DNA from: Nocardia yamanashiensis NBRC 100130
GTDB lineage: Bacteria; Actinomycetota; Actinomycetes; Mycobacteriales; Mycobacteriaceae
Assembly: GCF_001613325.1 (NCBI RefSeq)
Contig: NZ_BDCD01000032.1
Coordinates: forward strand, 51,830-115,829
Length of the DNA stretch: 64,000 nt
Direction: 5' to 3'
Made by a program: the position numbers and the translations under genes. Below are positions 1 to 9,176 of this stretch, piece by piece. The notes under the pieces were generated by a model that was not told the origin of the DNA, made no database searches, and saw only the letters and a program-made list of their open reading frames with translations. Within the stretch, counting starts at the first letter, position 1. Each line of letters starts with the position of its first letter.

Positions 1-1966
1 CGTTCTCGTCGAAGCACTTCTGGGTCTCGATGGCCTCGGCGAAGAGCATGCGGTCCTTCAGGTCCTGCAGGGTGACGCCTTCCGGCAGCTCCCGCGAGGT
101 CTTGAACAGGGTGCGCAGCTCGGGCCACAGGTTGGTGGCCTTGCCGTCGACGTAGTCGTAGAAGCCCGCGCCGCCGGCCTTGCCCTTGCGGTCGAACTCG
201 TCCACCAGCTTGTCGAGGATCTGCGCGGTCGCGCCGGAAGCGGCGTCGATCTCGCCACCGGCGGCGATGATCGCCTCGGCGGTCTCCTTGTAGATCTTCT
301 GCATGGTGGTGAAGTTCAGCTCGTCCGACAGCTTCAGCGGCGCCGCCGGGTAGCCCGCCTGCAGACCGGCCTGCTCGATGGTCTGCGGGTCGACGCCCTC
401 GCCGAGCATCATGATGGCTTCGTTGATGAACTTGCCGATGACGCGCGAGGTGTAGAAGCCACGCGAGTCGTTGACCACGATCGGGGTCTTGCGGATCGCG
501 AGGGTGTAGTCGTACACCCGGGCCAGCGCCTCGTCGGAGGTCTTCTCACCCTTGATGATCTCGACCAGCGGCATCTTGTCGACCGGCGAGAAGAAGTGGA
601 TGCCGATGAAGTCCTCGGCCCGCTTCACGCCATTGGCCAGCAGGGTGATCGGCAGGGTCGAGGTGTTCGAGCCGAGCAGCGCATCGGCGTCGACGATGTC
701 CTCGATCTCCTGGAAGACCGCGTTCTTGAGTTCCGGCTTCTCGAAGACGGCCTCGATCACGAAGTCCACGCCCGCGAAATCCTTGGGATCGGCGGTGGGG
801 GTGATGCGAGCCAGCAGCGCGGCCGACTTCTCCGGGGTGGTCTTGCCGCGGGAGAGAGCCTTCTCCTCGAGCTTCTCGGAGTAGTTCTTGCCCTTGTTGG
901 CGGCCTCGATGGTGACGTCCTTGAGGACGACGTCGATGCCGGCCTTGGCGGTGACGTACGCGATGCCCGCGCCCATCATGCCCGCGCCGATGACGCCGAC
1001 CTTCTTGATCTCGCGCTTCGGGATGTCCTTGGGACGCGAGCCGCCGTTGTTGATCGACTGCAGGTCGAAGAAGAACGCCTGGATCATGTTCTTCGCGACC
1101 GGGCCGGTCAGCAGGGAGACGAAGTAGCGGGACTCGATGAGCGAGGCGGAGTCGAAGTCCACCTGCGCGCCCTCGACCGCGGCGGCCATGATGGCCTGCG
1201 GCGCCGGCATGTTCTGGCCCTTGAGCTGCTTGCGCAGGTTGGCCGGGAACGCCGGGAGGTTGGCGGCGAGCGCCGGGGTGGACGGGGTGCCGCCGGGGAT
1301 CTTGTAGCCCTTGACGTCCCAGGGCTGCACGCCCTTGTCCGGGTTGGCCTTGATCCACGCCTTGGCGGCCGGGACGAGCTCCTCGACCGAGCCGACGACC
1401 TCGTTGATCAGGCCGGTGGCCTTGGCCTTCTGCGCGGTGAACTTCTGGCCCTGCAGCAGCACGCCCATCAGGCCGTTGGCGATGCCCAGCATGCGGGTCA
1501 CGCGGGTGACGCCGCCGCCGGCCGGGAGCAGGCCGAGGGAGACCTCGGGCAGGCCCAGCTGCACGCCCTTGATGTCGGCCGCGATGCGGTAGTGGGTGGC
1601 GAGGGTGATCTCCAGGCCGCCGCCGAGGGCAGCGCCGTTGATGGCGGAGACGACCGGCTTGCCGAGCTGCTCCAGACGACGCAGGTCGTCCTTGATGAAG
1701 GTCAGCTCTTCCATGATGGCAGCGGCGTCGGCCTTGGTGGTCTGCATCATGTTCTTGAGGTCACCGCCGGCGAAGAAGGTCTTCTTCGCGGAGGTGATGA
1801 CGACACCGGTGATGTCGTCCTTCTCGGCGACCAGGCGGTCCACGGTGGCCCGCATGGAGTCCTTGTAGAGCTGGTTCATGGTGTTGGCGCCCTGGTTGGG
1901 GTCGTCCATGGTCAGCACGACGATGCCGTCGGCGTCCTTTTCCCAGCCGATCATGTTCTCAGTCAT
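1..1966 (-). CDS. fadB: 3-hydroxyacyl-CoA dehydrogenase / enoyl-CoA hydratase, FadB (3' end outside window)
   Basis: Alpha subunit of the fatty-acid beta-oxidation complex: hydrates enoyl-CoA and oxidises L-3-hydroxyacyl-CoA with NAD+, working with the FadA thiolase encoded just upstream. About 655 residues are visible and the C-terminus runs off position 1. An N-terminal crotonase domain shows FAGGDLKNMM and NGAALGGGLEITLATHYRIA. Near residue 330 a Rossmann NAD site follows (VGVIGAGMMGAGIAYV), then the C-terminal dehydrogenase helices (SRGFYTSRVIGKFINEA). Length and domain order match the roughly 715-residue mycobacterial FadB. The ATG at 1966 has an AGGAGAA ribosome site about 8 nt upstream and lies 35 bp after the fadA stop, so the two are probably co-transcribed. 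The product is secure; only the last part is missing. Confidence 0.95.
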   Translation of the reverse strand, partial: MTENMIGWEKDADGIVVLTMDDPNQGANTMNQLYKDSMRATVDRLVAEKDDITGVVITSAKKTFFAGGDLKNMMQTTKADAAAIMEELTFIKDDLRRLEQLGKPVVSAINGAALGGGLEITLATHYRIAADIKGVQLGLPEVSLGLLPAGGGVTRVTRMLGIANGLMGVLLQGQKFTAQKAKATGLINEVVGSVEELVPAAKAWIKANPDKGVQPWDVKGYKIPGGTPSTPALAANLPAFPANLRKQLKGQNMPAPQAIMAAAVEGAQVDFDSASLIESRYFVSLLTGPVAKNMIQAFFFDLQSINNGGSRPKDIPKREIKKVGVIGAGMMGAGIAYVTAKAGIDVVLKDVTIEAANKGKNYSEKLEEKALSRGKTTPEKSAALLARITPTADPKDFAGVDFVIEAVFEKPELKNAVFQEIEDIVDADALLGSNTSTLPITLLANGVKRAEDFIGIHFFSPVDKMPLVEIIKGEKTSDEALARVYDYTLAIRKTPIVVNDSRGFYTSRVIGKFINEAIMMLGEGVDPQTIEQAGLQAGYPAAPLKLSDELNFTTMQKIYKETAEAIIAAGGEIDAASGATAQILDKLVDEFDRKGKAGGAGFYDYVDGKATNLWPELRTLFKTSRELPEGVTLQDLKDRMLFAEAIETQKCFDEN

Positions 1967-2001
1967 TGTGTTTCGTTCTCCTGAAAAGTCTCGGGTGGGC
2001 G

Positions 2002-3213
<1,212 letters not shown>

Positions 3214-3470
3214 ATCCGAGTTGTCCTCTCTTAGGTGCGCCGACACCGCGATGTGCGGGTTGGCCGCGGGTTACCCTCGCCGATCTGTCCTCGCGGACCG
3301 ACCTTCCTGACGCTGTACAAACTGCGACAGGAACCAGTTAGTTGACTCGCCAGTAGCCCGTACGCCTGGGCATACCTTAGAACCTCACCGAACCGGAACT
3401 CACGGCCACCCGATCATAGTACGCCGCGATGCGAACTCCGGTTAACTTAAGGCTCTCCACAGGCGAACTG

Positions 3471-6335
3471 TCAACCCTCCAGGGGAGTGGCGCCCAACTC
3501 AGCTCGCAAAAGCTCCAGCGCCACATCATCCGGGTCGCGCCGCTCCCCCGCCGGCACCGGCTTCGCCGATTCCTCCAGCATCTCGCGCTCTTCCTCCTCC
3601 GTAGTGGCAGGTGGAACGCCGTCATAACCTACTGGCGGGTAGTCAACAGCCCCCGGGTCGTCCGGGAGGTCCGGGCCGTCCGGCAGCGGAATATCGTCGT
3701 CGTACGGCGTCACCTGCGGCGCGGGCGCACCCGCACCCGAACCACCGGAACCCCGCTCGACAGGAGCCTGGACCGGCGCCGCGGGCGCGGCCTTCGCCTC
3801 GGGCGCACTCCCCCATCCGGCCGGCGCCTCGGCCGCCGGAGCCGCCCCCTTGGCCTGACTCGGCCGCGAGAACTTCGGCGCCGCCTTCTTCTCCGCTTCC
3901 TTGGTCGCCGGCCCCCGCCCGCCCGAACCGCTCGCCCCGCCCCGCCCCGCCGGAGCCGACCCCGCCCCGCCGACTTCCCACTTCACGTCATGATCGCGCC
4001 CCAGCACGGCCTTGACCGCCGACCGCACCGCCTCCAGGTTCTTCGGCTGCGACAACCGCTGCGCCAACGGCGCGTGCTGATGCGCGAACACGATCGTCAT
4101 CCCCTCGACCCGGGCCACGCTCGCCCCGGACAGCAATGCCTGCACCGCGGCCCCGAACTCCCGCACCTTGGCCCGGATATCCGACCAAGCCGCCTCGATC
4201 TCCTGCAGCACATCATCGGGAGCGTGCGCGAGCGCGCCACCGGCCACGACCGCCGCCGGCTCGGCGGCCTCGGCCGCACCGGACTCCGCGTCGGCCCCGA
4301 CCGCACCCGGAGCGGCGCCGACCGGCGCACCCCACACGACACCAGAACTTCCGGCAGTCGAATCGGCCGGAGCGCCAACGGCTTCCGCTGCCGGTGCAAT
4401 ATCCGGAAGAGACGGCGCATCGGCTCCGGGAGTCGCTACGTCCGGCTCGATACCGGCGGCGACATCCGGCCCCGCCGCGTCGGCCGGATCCGGCAGCGAT
4501 TCGGAAATGTGCTGTGGTGCAGACTGTTCGGCCGCTCGAGCGGTCTCATGCGCGACAGCCGAAAGCGCTTCCGCCTCGGCTGCCACCGCACCCGGCGGCG
4601 CTTCCACTACGGCACCCCCGGCGGGCTGCGATGCGTCGACGGCATCCACGGCCGTGGATTCCATCGCAGCCGAGTGGGCCGTGACGGCCGGTCCCCCCGC
4701 CTCAGGCTCGGACGGCATGGCGGTGGCGCGCTCCGCCGGATGCGCCGGTTGCTCCTGTGCCGCAGCGGTATTCGCGGGGGCCGGGGCACCGGCATCGGAA
4801 TCCGGTTGCGTCCCGGTGGTTGCCGCAACTTGGACCGCAGCAGCCGACACCGGGCTCAGTTCCGGTGGACGAATAGCCGTCGCGGCGGGCTGCGCAGCCG
4901 CTTCAGGCTCGGCGGCCGGCGGCTGCGGCGCGGAAGTCGGACGCGCGACTTCGGCAACCTGCGGCGGGGCGGAAGGAGTGGCGGCGGCCGTCACGGCCTG
5001 AGCTTCGGGAGGTGTTGGGTCGCCGCCCTTTTCGGCGCGGAGGGCGGCGAGGGCTTCCGCTCCGCGGCGGCGGTTGCCGGCGGCCGGGGGTGCGCTCGGG
5101 GCCGACTGGGCGGTGCTGGGCGGAGCGGCCGCGGGGGCGGATTGTGGTTGTGGTGCACCGGCCGGGGCGGCGGGGAGGCCGTTGGCTATGCGGCGTTCGA
5201 GGGATTCGAGGCGTTGCAGGGCCGCGGATTCGGTGTCGGAGGCCGCGGGGAGGAGCATGCGGGCGGCGATGACCTCGAGCAGGAGGCGGGGGTTCGTGGC
5301 GCCTCGCATGTCGCCGAGGCCCTCGTGGAGGAGTTCGGCGTGGCGGGCCAGGGTGGCGGGGCCGATGTTGTTCGCCTGGGCGCGCATACGGTCGAGGACG
5401 TCGCCGGGGCCGGTCACCAGGTTGCGTTCGGTGGCGTCGGGGACGGCGCGCAGCAGGATGAGGTCGCGGAGGCGTTCGAGCAGGTCGGTGGCGAAGCGGC
5501 GGGGATCGTGGCCGGCTTCCACGACGCTGTCGATGGTGCCGAACAGGGCCGCGCCGTCGGAGTTGGCGAGGGCGTCGACGGCATTGTCGATGAGGGCGAT
5601 ATCGGTGACGCCGAGCAGGGAGACGGCGCGGGGGTAGGTGACGCCCTCCGGGCCGGCGCCCGCGAGCAGCTGGTCCAGGACGCTGAGGCTGTCGCGGGGG
5701 GAACCGCCGCCGGCGCGAATCACCAACGGGTACACCGACTCTTCGACCTGCACGTTCTCCTGGTCGCAGATCTTGCCGAGCAGGCCGCGCATGGTGGCGG
5801 GCGGGAGCAGCCGGAAGGGGTAGTGATGGGTACGGGAGCGGATGGTCGGCAGGACCTTGTCCGGCTCGGTGGTGGCGAACACGAAGATGAGGTGGGCGGG
5901 CGGCTCCTCGACGATCTTGAGCAGCGCGTTGAAGCCCGCGGTGGTGACCATGTGCGCCTCGTCGACGATGAAGACGCGGTACCGGGATTCGGCGGGGGCG
6001 TAGAACGCCTTGTCGCGGAGCTCACGGGTGTCGTCCACACCACCGTGACTGGCCGCGTCGAGCTCGATGACGTCGAGGTTGCCCGGCCCGCCGGGACCGA
6101 GCGCCACACAGGAGGCGCAGACGCCGCAGGGTTTGGAGGTCGGGCCCTGCACGCAGTTGAGCGAGCGCGCGAGGATGCGCGCGGAGGAGGTCTTGCCGCA
6201 TCCGCGCGGACCCGAGAACAGGTAGGCATGACTGATCCGCCCGGTGTCGAGCGCGGTACTCAGGGGATCGGTGACGTGCTCCTGACCCACCACTTCAGCG
6301 AACGTTGCCGGTCGGTACTTCCGGTACAGAGCCAC
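3471..6335 (-). CDS. dnaX: DNA polymerase III subunits gamma/tau
   Basis: Clamp-loader ATPase that loads the beta clamp and organises the replisome. The protein is 954 aa with a GTG start (VALYRKYRPATFAEVVGQEHV). Residues 1-370 form the AAA+ core: Walker A GPRGCGKTSSARILA, a four-Cys zinc knuckle (C-x8-C-x2-C-x2-C, around CVQGPTSKPCGVCASC), DEAH Walker B VFIVDEAHMVT, and sensor 1/SRC motif TTEPDKVLPTIRSRTHH. Residues about 375-690 are an exceptionally long Ala/Pro/Glu-rich low-complexity linker. Residues about 700-800 are a conserved tau-type C-terminal domain (DVLQEIEAAWSDIRAKVREFG), followed by another disordered tail ending ALELLRAELGATPLEG. The ribosome site is weak. No slippery heptamer was noticed, so a separate gamma form is not predicted. 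Confidence 0.95.
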   Translation of the reverse strand: MALYRKYRPATFAEVVGQEHVTDPLSTALDTGRISHAYLFSGPRGCGKTSSARILARSLNCVQGPTSKPCGVCASCVALGPGGPGNLDVIELDAASHGGVDDTRELRDKAFYAPAESRYRVFIVDEAHMVTTAGFNALLKIVEEPPAHLIFVFATTEPDKVLPTIRSRTHHYPFRLLPPATMRGLLGKICDQENVQVEESVYPLVIRAGGGSPRDSLSVLDQLLAGAGPEGVTYPRAVSLLGVTDIALIDNAVDALANSDGAALFGTIDSVVEAGHDPRRFATDLLERLRDLILLRAVPDATERNLVTGPGDVLDRMRAQANNIGPATLARHAELLHEGLGDMRGATNPRLLLEVIAARMLLPAASDTESAALQRLESLERRIANGLPAAPAGAPQPQSAPAAAPPSTAQSAPSAPPAAGNRRRGAEALAALRAEKGGDPTPPEAQAVTAAATPSAPPQVAEVARPTSAPQPPAAEPEAAAQPAATAIRPPELSPVSAAAVQVAATTGTQPDSDAGAPAPANTAAAQEQPAHPAERATAMPSEPEAGGPAVTAHSAAMESTAVDAVDASQPAGGAVVEAPPGAVAAEAEALSAVAHETARAAEQSAPQHISESLPDPADAAGPDVAAGIEPDVATPGADAPSLPDIAPAAEAVGAPADSTAGSSGVVWGAPVGAAPGAVGADAESGAAEAAEPAAVVAGGALAHAPDDVLQEIEAAWSDIRAKVREFGAAVQALLSGASVARVEGMTIVFAHQHAPLAQRLSQPKNLEAVRSAVKAVLGRDHDVKWEVGGAGSAPAGRGGASGSGGRGPATKEAEKKAAPKFSRPSQAKGAAPAAEAPAGWGSAPEAKAAPAAPVQAPVERGSGGSGAGAPAPQVTPYDDDIPLPDGPDLPDDPGAVDYPPVGYDGVPPATTEEEEREMLEESAKPVPAGERRDPDDVALELLRAELGATPLEG

Positions 6336-6760
6336 GCAGGAAGGTTACCGGGACGGTCCGACATCGAGTTATCCGCTGTGGGGCCGGTCGCCGAGTCGTC
6401 CGTTTCGCGCCCCGTCACAGCCGCGAATGTGGCGCACATCACATGCATTCCGGGAGACCGCTCTAAACCGACCGGACCGAACGCAAATCCTGTGAGCTGG
6501 CTCAGCAAATTCTCAGCGCGTTTTTAAGAACAAATAGCCGGACGCGTCTGGGCTGCAAGATCACCAGATACAGTCGCGCGTTCGGTTTCAACTCCGCAGA
6601 GCGGACATAACGATCCCATCAACCGATGCGGCAAGATCGCAATCGTTTGGCTACCGTGGACATCGGCAACTTCGGTAGCCAAACCTTCATCAGGTTGGTG
6701 GCCCCGGCCGGTCCCTCATCCCGACCGGGGCACAACCAAATCTCCCGGAGGAACGCCCAA
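6336..6760. other. intergenic region between dnaX and the 277-aa gene
   Basis: A 425-bp stretch without a convincing gene. It must hold the divergent promoters of dnaX and the gene at 6761. The plus-strand frame is open from 6626, but its first 45 codons are not needed: a strong GGAGG site sits before the GTG at 6761. The one clear structure is the perfect inverted repeat at 6645-6684, listed separately. Confidence 0.6.
6645..6684. promoter_or_regulatory. perfect 12-bp inverted repeat in a gene leader
   Basis: GTTTGGCTACCG (6645-6656) and CGGTAGCCAAAC (6673-6684) are exact reverse complements separated by 16 nt. The repeat ends 76 bp before the GTG at 6761. The DNA could be a two-half-site operator, or the RNA could form a 12-bp hairpin in the 5' leader. 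No U-tract follows, so it is not a standard terminator. Confidence 0.6.
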
Positions 6761-7594
6761 GTGCCGTCGCACGACGACATCGCCCAAGCCTGGCTCTCCA
6801 GCACCGAATTCGCAGGTGACATCGCCGCGGTCGGTTTGCTCAGCCGAGCCATCGCGCCCCAGGACTACGACATCAAGCGCGCCTCGCTGCCGGTGTCGGC
6901 CGCCGCCGATCCGGCCACCGCGGGCGCCATCCTGGAACTGCTGCAGCGCGGTCAGGTGCCGACCCTCGCGGCCATCGAGACCCTTATCGTGCAGAACGAT
7001 ATGCGCGCCGAAGCCGATCGCATCGAACGATTGGGCCGCCGCGCACAACGCAGCATCGACGATTTCGGGCGCGTCATCGCGAAACTCACCGACGAATATT
7101 GGACAGTGCACGGCACCGGTCCCACGCGTCGCGACATTCTGCTTTCCGAACCGGTGGTGAGTTTGATTCGCGACCGGGTCGGCGATATCCCCCCGACCGC
7201 CGTCAAACATTTGTGGTTGATCGAACGCGCGCAGCGCGCGGGCTGGATCGCCTACAACGCCACCCCCCGATCCCTGTGCGCCGGCCGCCGCTTCCACGCC
7301 GCGCGCTACGGCAATCGCGTCTCCCTGCGCCCGGTGAACGCCCTCGGCACCCTGGTCGCCACCTATCTGCGCGATCAGGTCGCCGAACACGGCCGCCCGC
7401 CCCGCTGGTCCGTCCTGGCCTACGAACTCCGCGACGATCGCGGCCGCCGCGTGTTCAACGACACAGCCGACGCCCGCGCCCAGCAGCAGTGGCTGGTGAC
7501 CGCCGAGTGGATGTCCCTCGACGACGGCCAGCCCGTGCCCGGACCGCGCGGATTGCGTGCTTTGGCGCGCAAGACTCGGGATCGCCGCAGCTAG
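6761..7594 (+). CDS. unknown protein, 277 aa
   Basis: I do not recognise this family. The start is chosen at GTG 6761 because CCCGGAGGA lies 8 nt upstream; an open frame continues back to 6626 without support. The product (MPSHDDIAQAWLSSTEFAGDIAA...) is soluble, has no signal peptide or membrane segment, and is rich in Arg/Ala helices. A central stretch (ILLSEPVVSLIRDRVGDIPP) and a basic C-terminal part (PRSLCAGRRFHAARYGNRV; GLRALARKTRDRRS) could suit a nucleic-acid-binding role, but that is a guess. It may be a Nocardia-type conserved hypothetical. It precedes amtB on the same strand, but the GlnR-type operator in between argues that amtB has its own promoter. Confidence 0.75.
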   Translation: MPSHDDIAQAWLSSTEFAGDIAAVGLLSRAIAPQDYDIKRASLPVSAAADPATAGAILELLQRGQVPTLAAIETLIVQNDMRAEADRIERLGRRAQRSIDDFGRVIAKLTDEYWTVHGTGPTRRDILLSEPVVSLIRDRVGDIPPTAVKHLWLIERAQRAGWIAYNATPRSLCAGRRFHAARYGNRVSLRPVNALGTLVATYLRDQVAEHGRPPRWSVLAYELRDDRGRRVFNDTADARAQQQWLVTAEWMSLDDGQPVPGPRGLRALARKTRDRRS

Positions 7595-7629
7595 TCGCGT
7601 TACAGACAGGTATCCAAGTCCTCATTTTC

Positions 7630-7672
7630 GTAACAGCGCCGAAACGTGAGTTTTCGGTAACTTCCACGCAAC
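7630..7672 (+). promoter_or_regulatory. predicted GlnR operator upstream of amtB
   Basis: Two adjacent boxes fit the actinobacterial GlnR pattern GTnAC-n6-GaAAC. The first is GTAAC-AGCGCC-GAAAC (7630-7645), an exact match. The second is GTAAC-TTCCAC-GCAAC (7657-7672), with one deviation in the second half. A weaker half-match, GTTAC-n6-GTATC, lies at 7599-7614. They end 28 bp before the amtB start, as expected for nitrogen-limitation control of ammonium transport. Confidence 0.75.
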
Positions 7673-7700
7673 GCGATTACGCGCGGAAGGAGTTACCCCC

Positions 7701-8999
7701 TTGACGACCCTGACCCTCGATCCGGCCGCCACGGCCTGGCTGCTCGCGGCCACCGCCATGGTGCTGCTCATGACGCCCGGGCTGGCGATCTTCTACGGCG
7801 GCATGGTGCGCTCCACCGGCGTGCTCAACATGCTGATGATGAGCTTCATCGCGATTCCGCTGGTGGCGGTGGTGTGGCTGCTGTTCGGCTACAGCCTGGC
7901 CTTCGGCGACGACGCGGGCGGCGGGCTGATCGGAAACCTCGGGCATATCGGGCTCGCCGGGATCGATCCCGGCACCCTGCACGAGATTCCGGGCACCGAC
8001 GGCCGGGCCGTACCGGAACTGCTGTTCGTCACCTTCCAGCTGACCTTCGCGATTCTGACCGTGGCGCTGGTGTCGGGCGCGATCGCCGACCGCGCCAAGT
8101 TCTCCGCCTGGATGATCTTCGTGCCGGTATGGGCGCTCGTCGTCTACGCGCCGATCGCGCACTGGGTGTGGACCTCGGACGGCTGGCTGGCCAAGCTGGG
8201 CGCGCTGGACTACGCGGGCGGCCTGGTGGTCGAGATCGCCTCGGGCGCTTCGGCACTGGCGATGGCGATCGTGCTGGGGCCGCGCATCGGTTTCAAGGTC
8301 GACGCCATGCGCCCGCACAATCTGCCGTTCGTGCTGCTCGGCGCGGGCCTGCTGTGGTTCGGCTGGTTCGGTTTCAATGCCGGTTCGGCGTTGCAGGCCA
8401 ATGGCATCGCGGCCGCGGTGTTCCTGAACACCCTCGTCGCGGGCTGCCTGGGCATGCTGGGCTGGCTGGTGGTGGAGCAGGTGCGCGACGGCCGGCCGAC
8501 CACCTTCGGCGCGGCCTCGGGCGCGGTGGCGGGCCTGGTGGCCATCACGCCGTCGTGCGGGACGGTGAACACCGTGGGCGCGCTGATCGTGGGCCTGGTG
8601 GCCGGCGTGGTGTGTTCGTTCGCGGTGGGCTGGAAGTTCAAGGGCAACTACGACGATTCGCTCGATGTGGTGGGCGTGCACTTCGTCGGCGGCGTGGTGG
8701 GCACGCTGCTGATCGGCCTGCTGGCCACGCACGTGATGACCGACGGGGCCGATGGCCTGCTGTACGGCGGCGGGCTGGGCCAGCTGGGCAAGCAGCTGGT
8801 GGGCGTACTCGCGGTGGCGGCGTTCGCGTTCGGCGCGACGTTCCTGCTCGGCAAGGTCATCGACAAGTTCCTCGGCTTCCGGGTGAGCCGCGAGGACGAG
8901 GTCGGCGGCATCGACTTCGCGCTGCACGCGGAGACCGCGTACGCCGAAGGGGTGCACGGGCATTCGCCGCAGCGGCACGGAAAGCCCTTCGGGCACTGA
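7701..8999 (+). CDS. amtB: ammonium transporter AmtB
   Basis: Trimeric ammonium/ammonia channel of the plasma membrane, 432 aa. About eleven membrane helices are visible. Amt landmarks include FYGGMVRSTGVLNMLMMSF at the N-terminus, the central WFGWFGFNAGS signature, GAVAGLVAITPSCGTVNTVGA, and the pore histidine region DVVGVHFVGGVVGTLLIG. The C-terminal cytoplasmic tail (FLGFRVSREDEVGGIDFALHAETAY) is the segment that PII (GlnK) proteins plug in this family. The start is TTG at 7701 with GGAAGGAG about 8 nt upstream. It is followed directly by a strong terminator, so glnK and glnD, often co-transcribed with amtB in actinobacteria, are not attached here. Regulation by GlnR is predicted from the upstream boxes. 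Confidence 0.96.
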   Translation: MTTLTLDPAATAWLLAATAMVLLMTPGLAIFYGGMVRSTGVLNMLMMSFIAIPLVAVVWLLFGYSLAFGDDAGGGLIGNLGHIGLAGIDPGTLHEIPGTDGRAVPELLFVTFQLTFAILTVALVSGAIADRAKFSAWMIFVPVWALVVYAPIAHWVWTSDGWLAKLGALDYAGGLVVEIASGASALAMAIVLGPRIGFKVDAMRPHNLPFVLLGAGLLWFGWFGFNAGSALQANGIAAAVFLNTLVAGCLGMLGWLVVEQVRDGRPTTFGAASGAVAGLVAITPSCGTVNTVGALIVGLVAGVVCSFAVGWKFKGNYDDSLDVVGVHFVGGVVGTLLIGLLATHVMTDGADGLLYGGGLGQLGKQLVGVLAVAAFAFGATFLLGKVIDKFLGFRVSREDEVGGIDFALHAETAYAEGVHGHSPQRHGKPFGH

Positions 9000-9012
9000 C
9001 GTTTCGGACCGG

Positions 9013-9045
9013 AAGGGGTCCGGGGACCAAGTCCCCGGACCCCTT
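9013..9045 (+). terminator. intrinsic terminator after amtB
   Basis: A perfect 15-bp stem, AAGGGGTCCGGGGAC / GTCCCCGGACCCCTT, has a 3-nt loop and is followed by TCGT. It starts 13 nt after the amtB stop. Confidence 0.85.
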
Positions 9046-9127
9046 TCGTATGCCGGTGCCGCCGCGGAGCAGTGGCTCGCCGTCCCCGGTGTCGGCGTCG
9101 GGTGTCGGCGTCGCCACTATCGGGGGT

Positions 9128-9145
9128 CCGGGGGCATGCCCCCGG
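9128..9145. terminator. GC-rich palindrome between convergent genes
   Basis: CCGGGGGCATGCCCCCGG is a perfect palindrome, followed by GTTTCCCCTCCCCCC. It lies between the convergent amtB and metallopeptidase genes and probably ends transcription from the minus side. It resembles the palindromes at 21120 and 63396. Confidence 0.5.
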
Positions 9146-9176
9146 GTTTCCCCTCCCCCCGCCGAAAGGCGAAGCG

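Noticed and set aside
596..1984. 462-codon open frame on the plus strand
   Set aside because: It is the antisense shadow of fadB, whose minus-strand frame encodes clear crotonase and dehydrogenase domains. Long antisense frames are expected at this GC content.
3471..6335. Programmed frameshift in dnaX giving a separate gamma subunit
   Set aside because: I noticed no A-rich slippery heptamer with a following stem at the end of the ATPase domain; the full-length frame is continuous.
3429..6527. 1032-codon open frame on the plus strand
   Set aside because: Antisense to dnaX. The translation is Arg/Gly low complexity with no domain.
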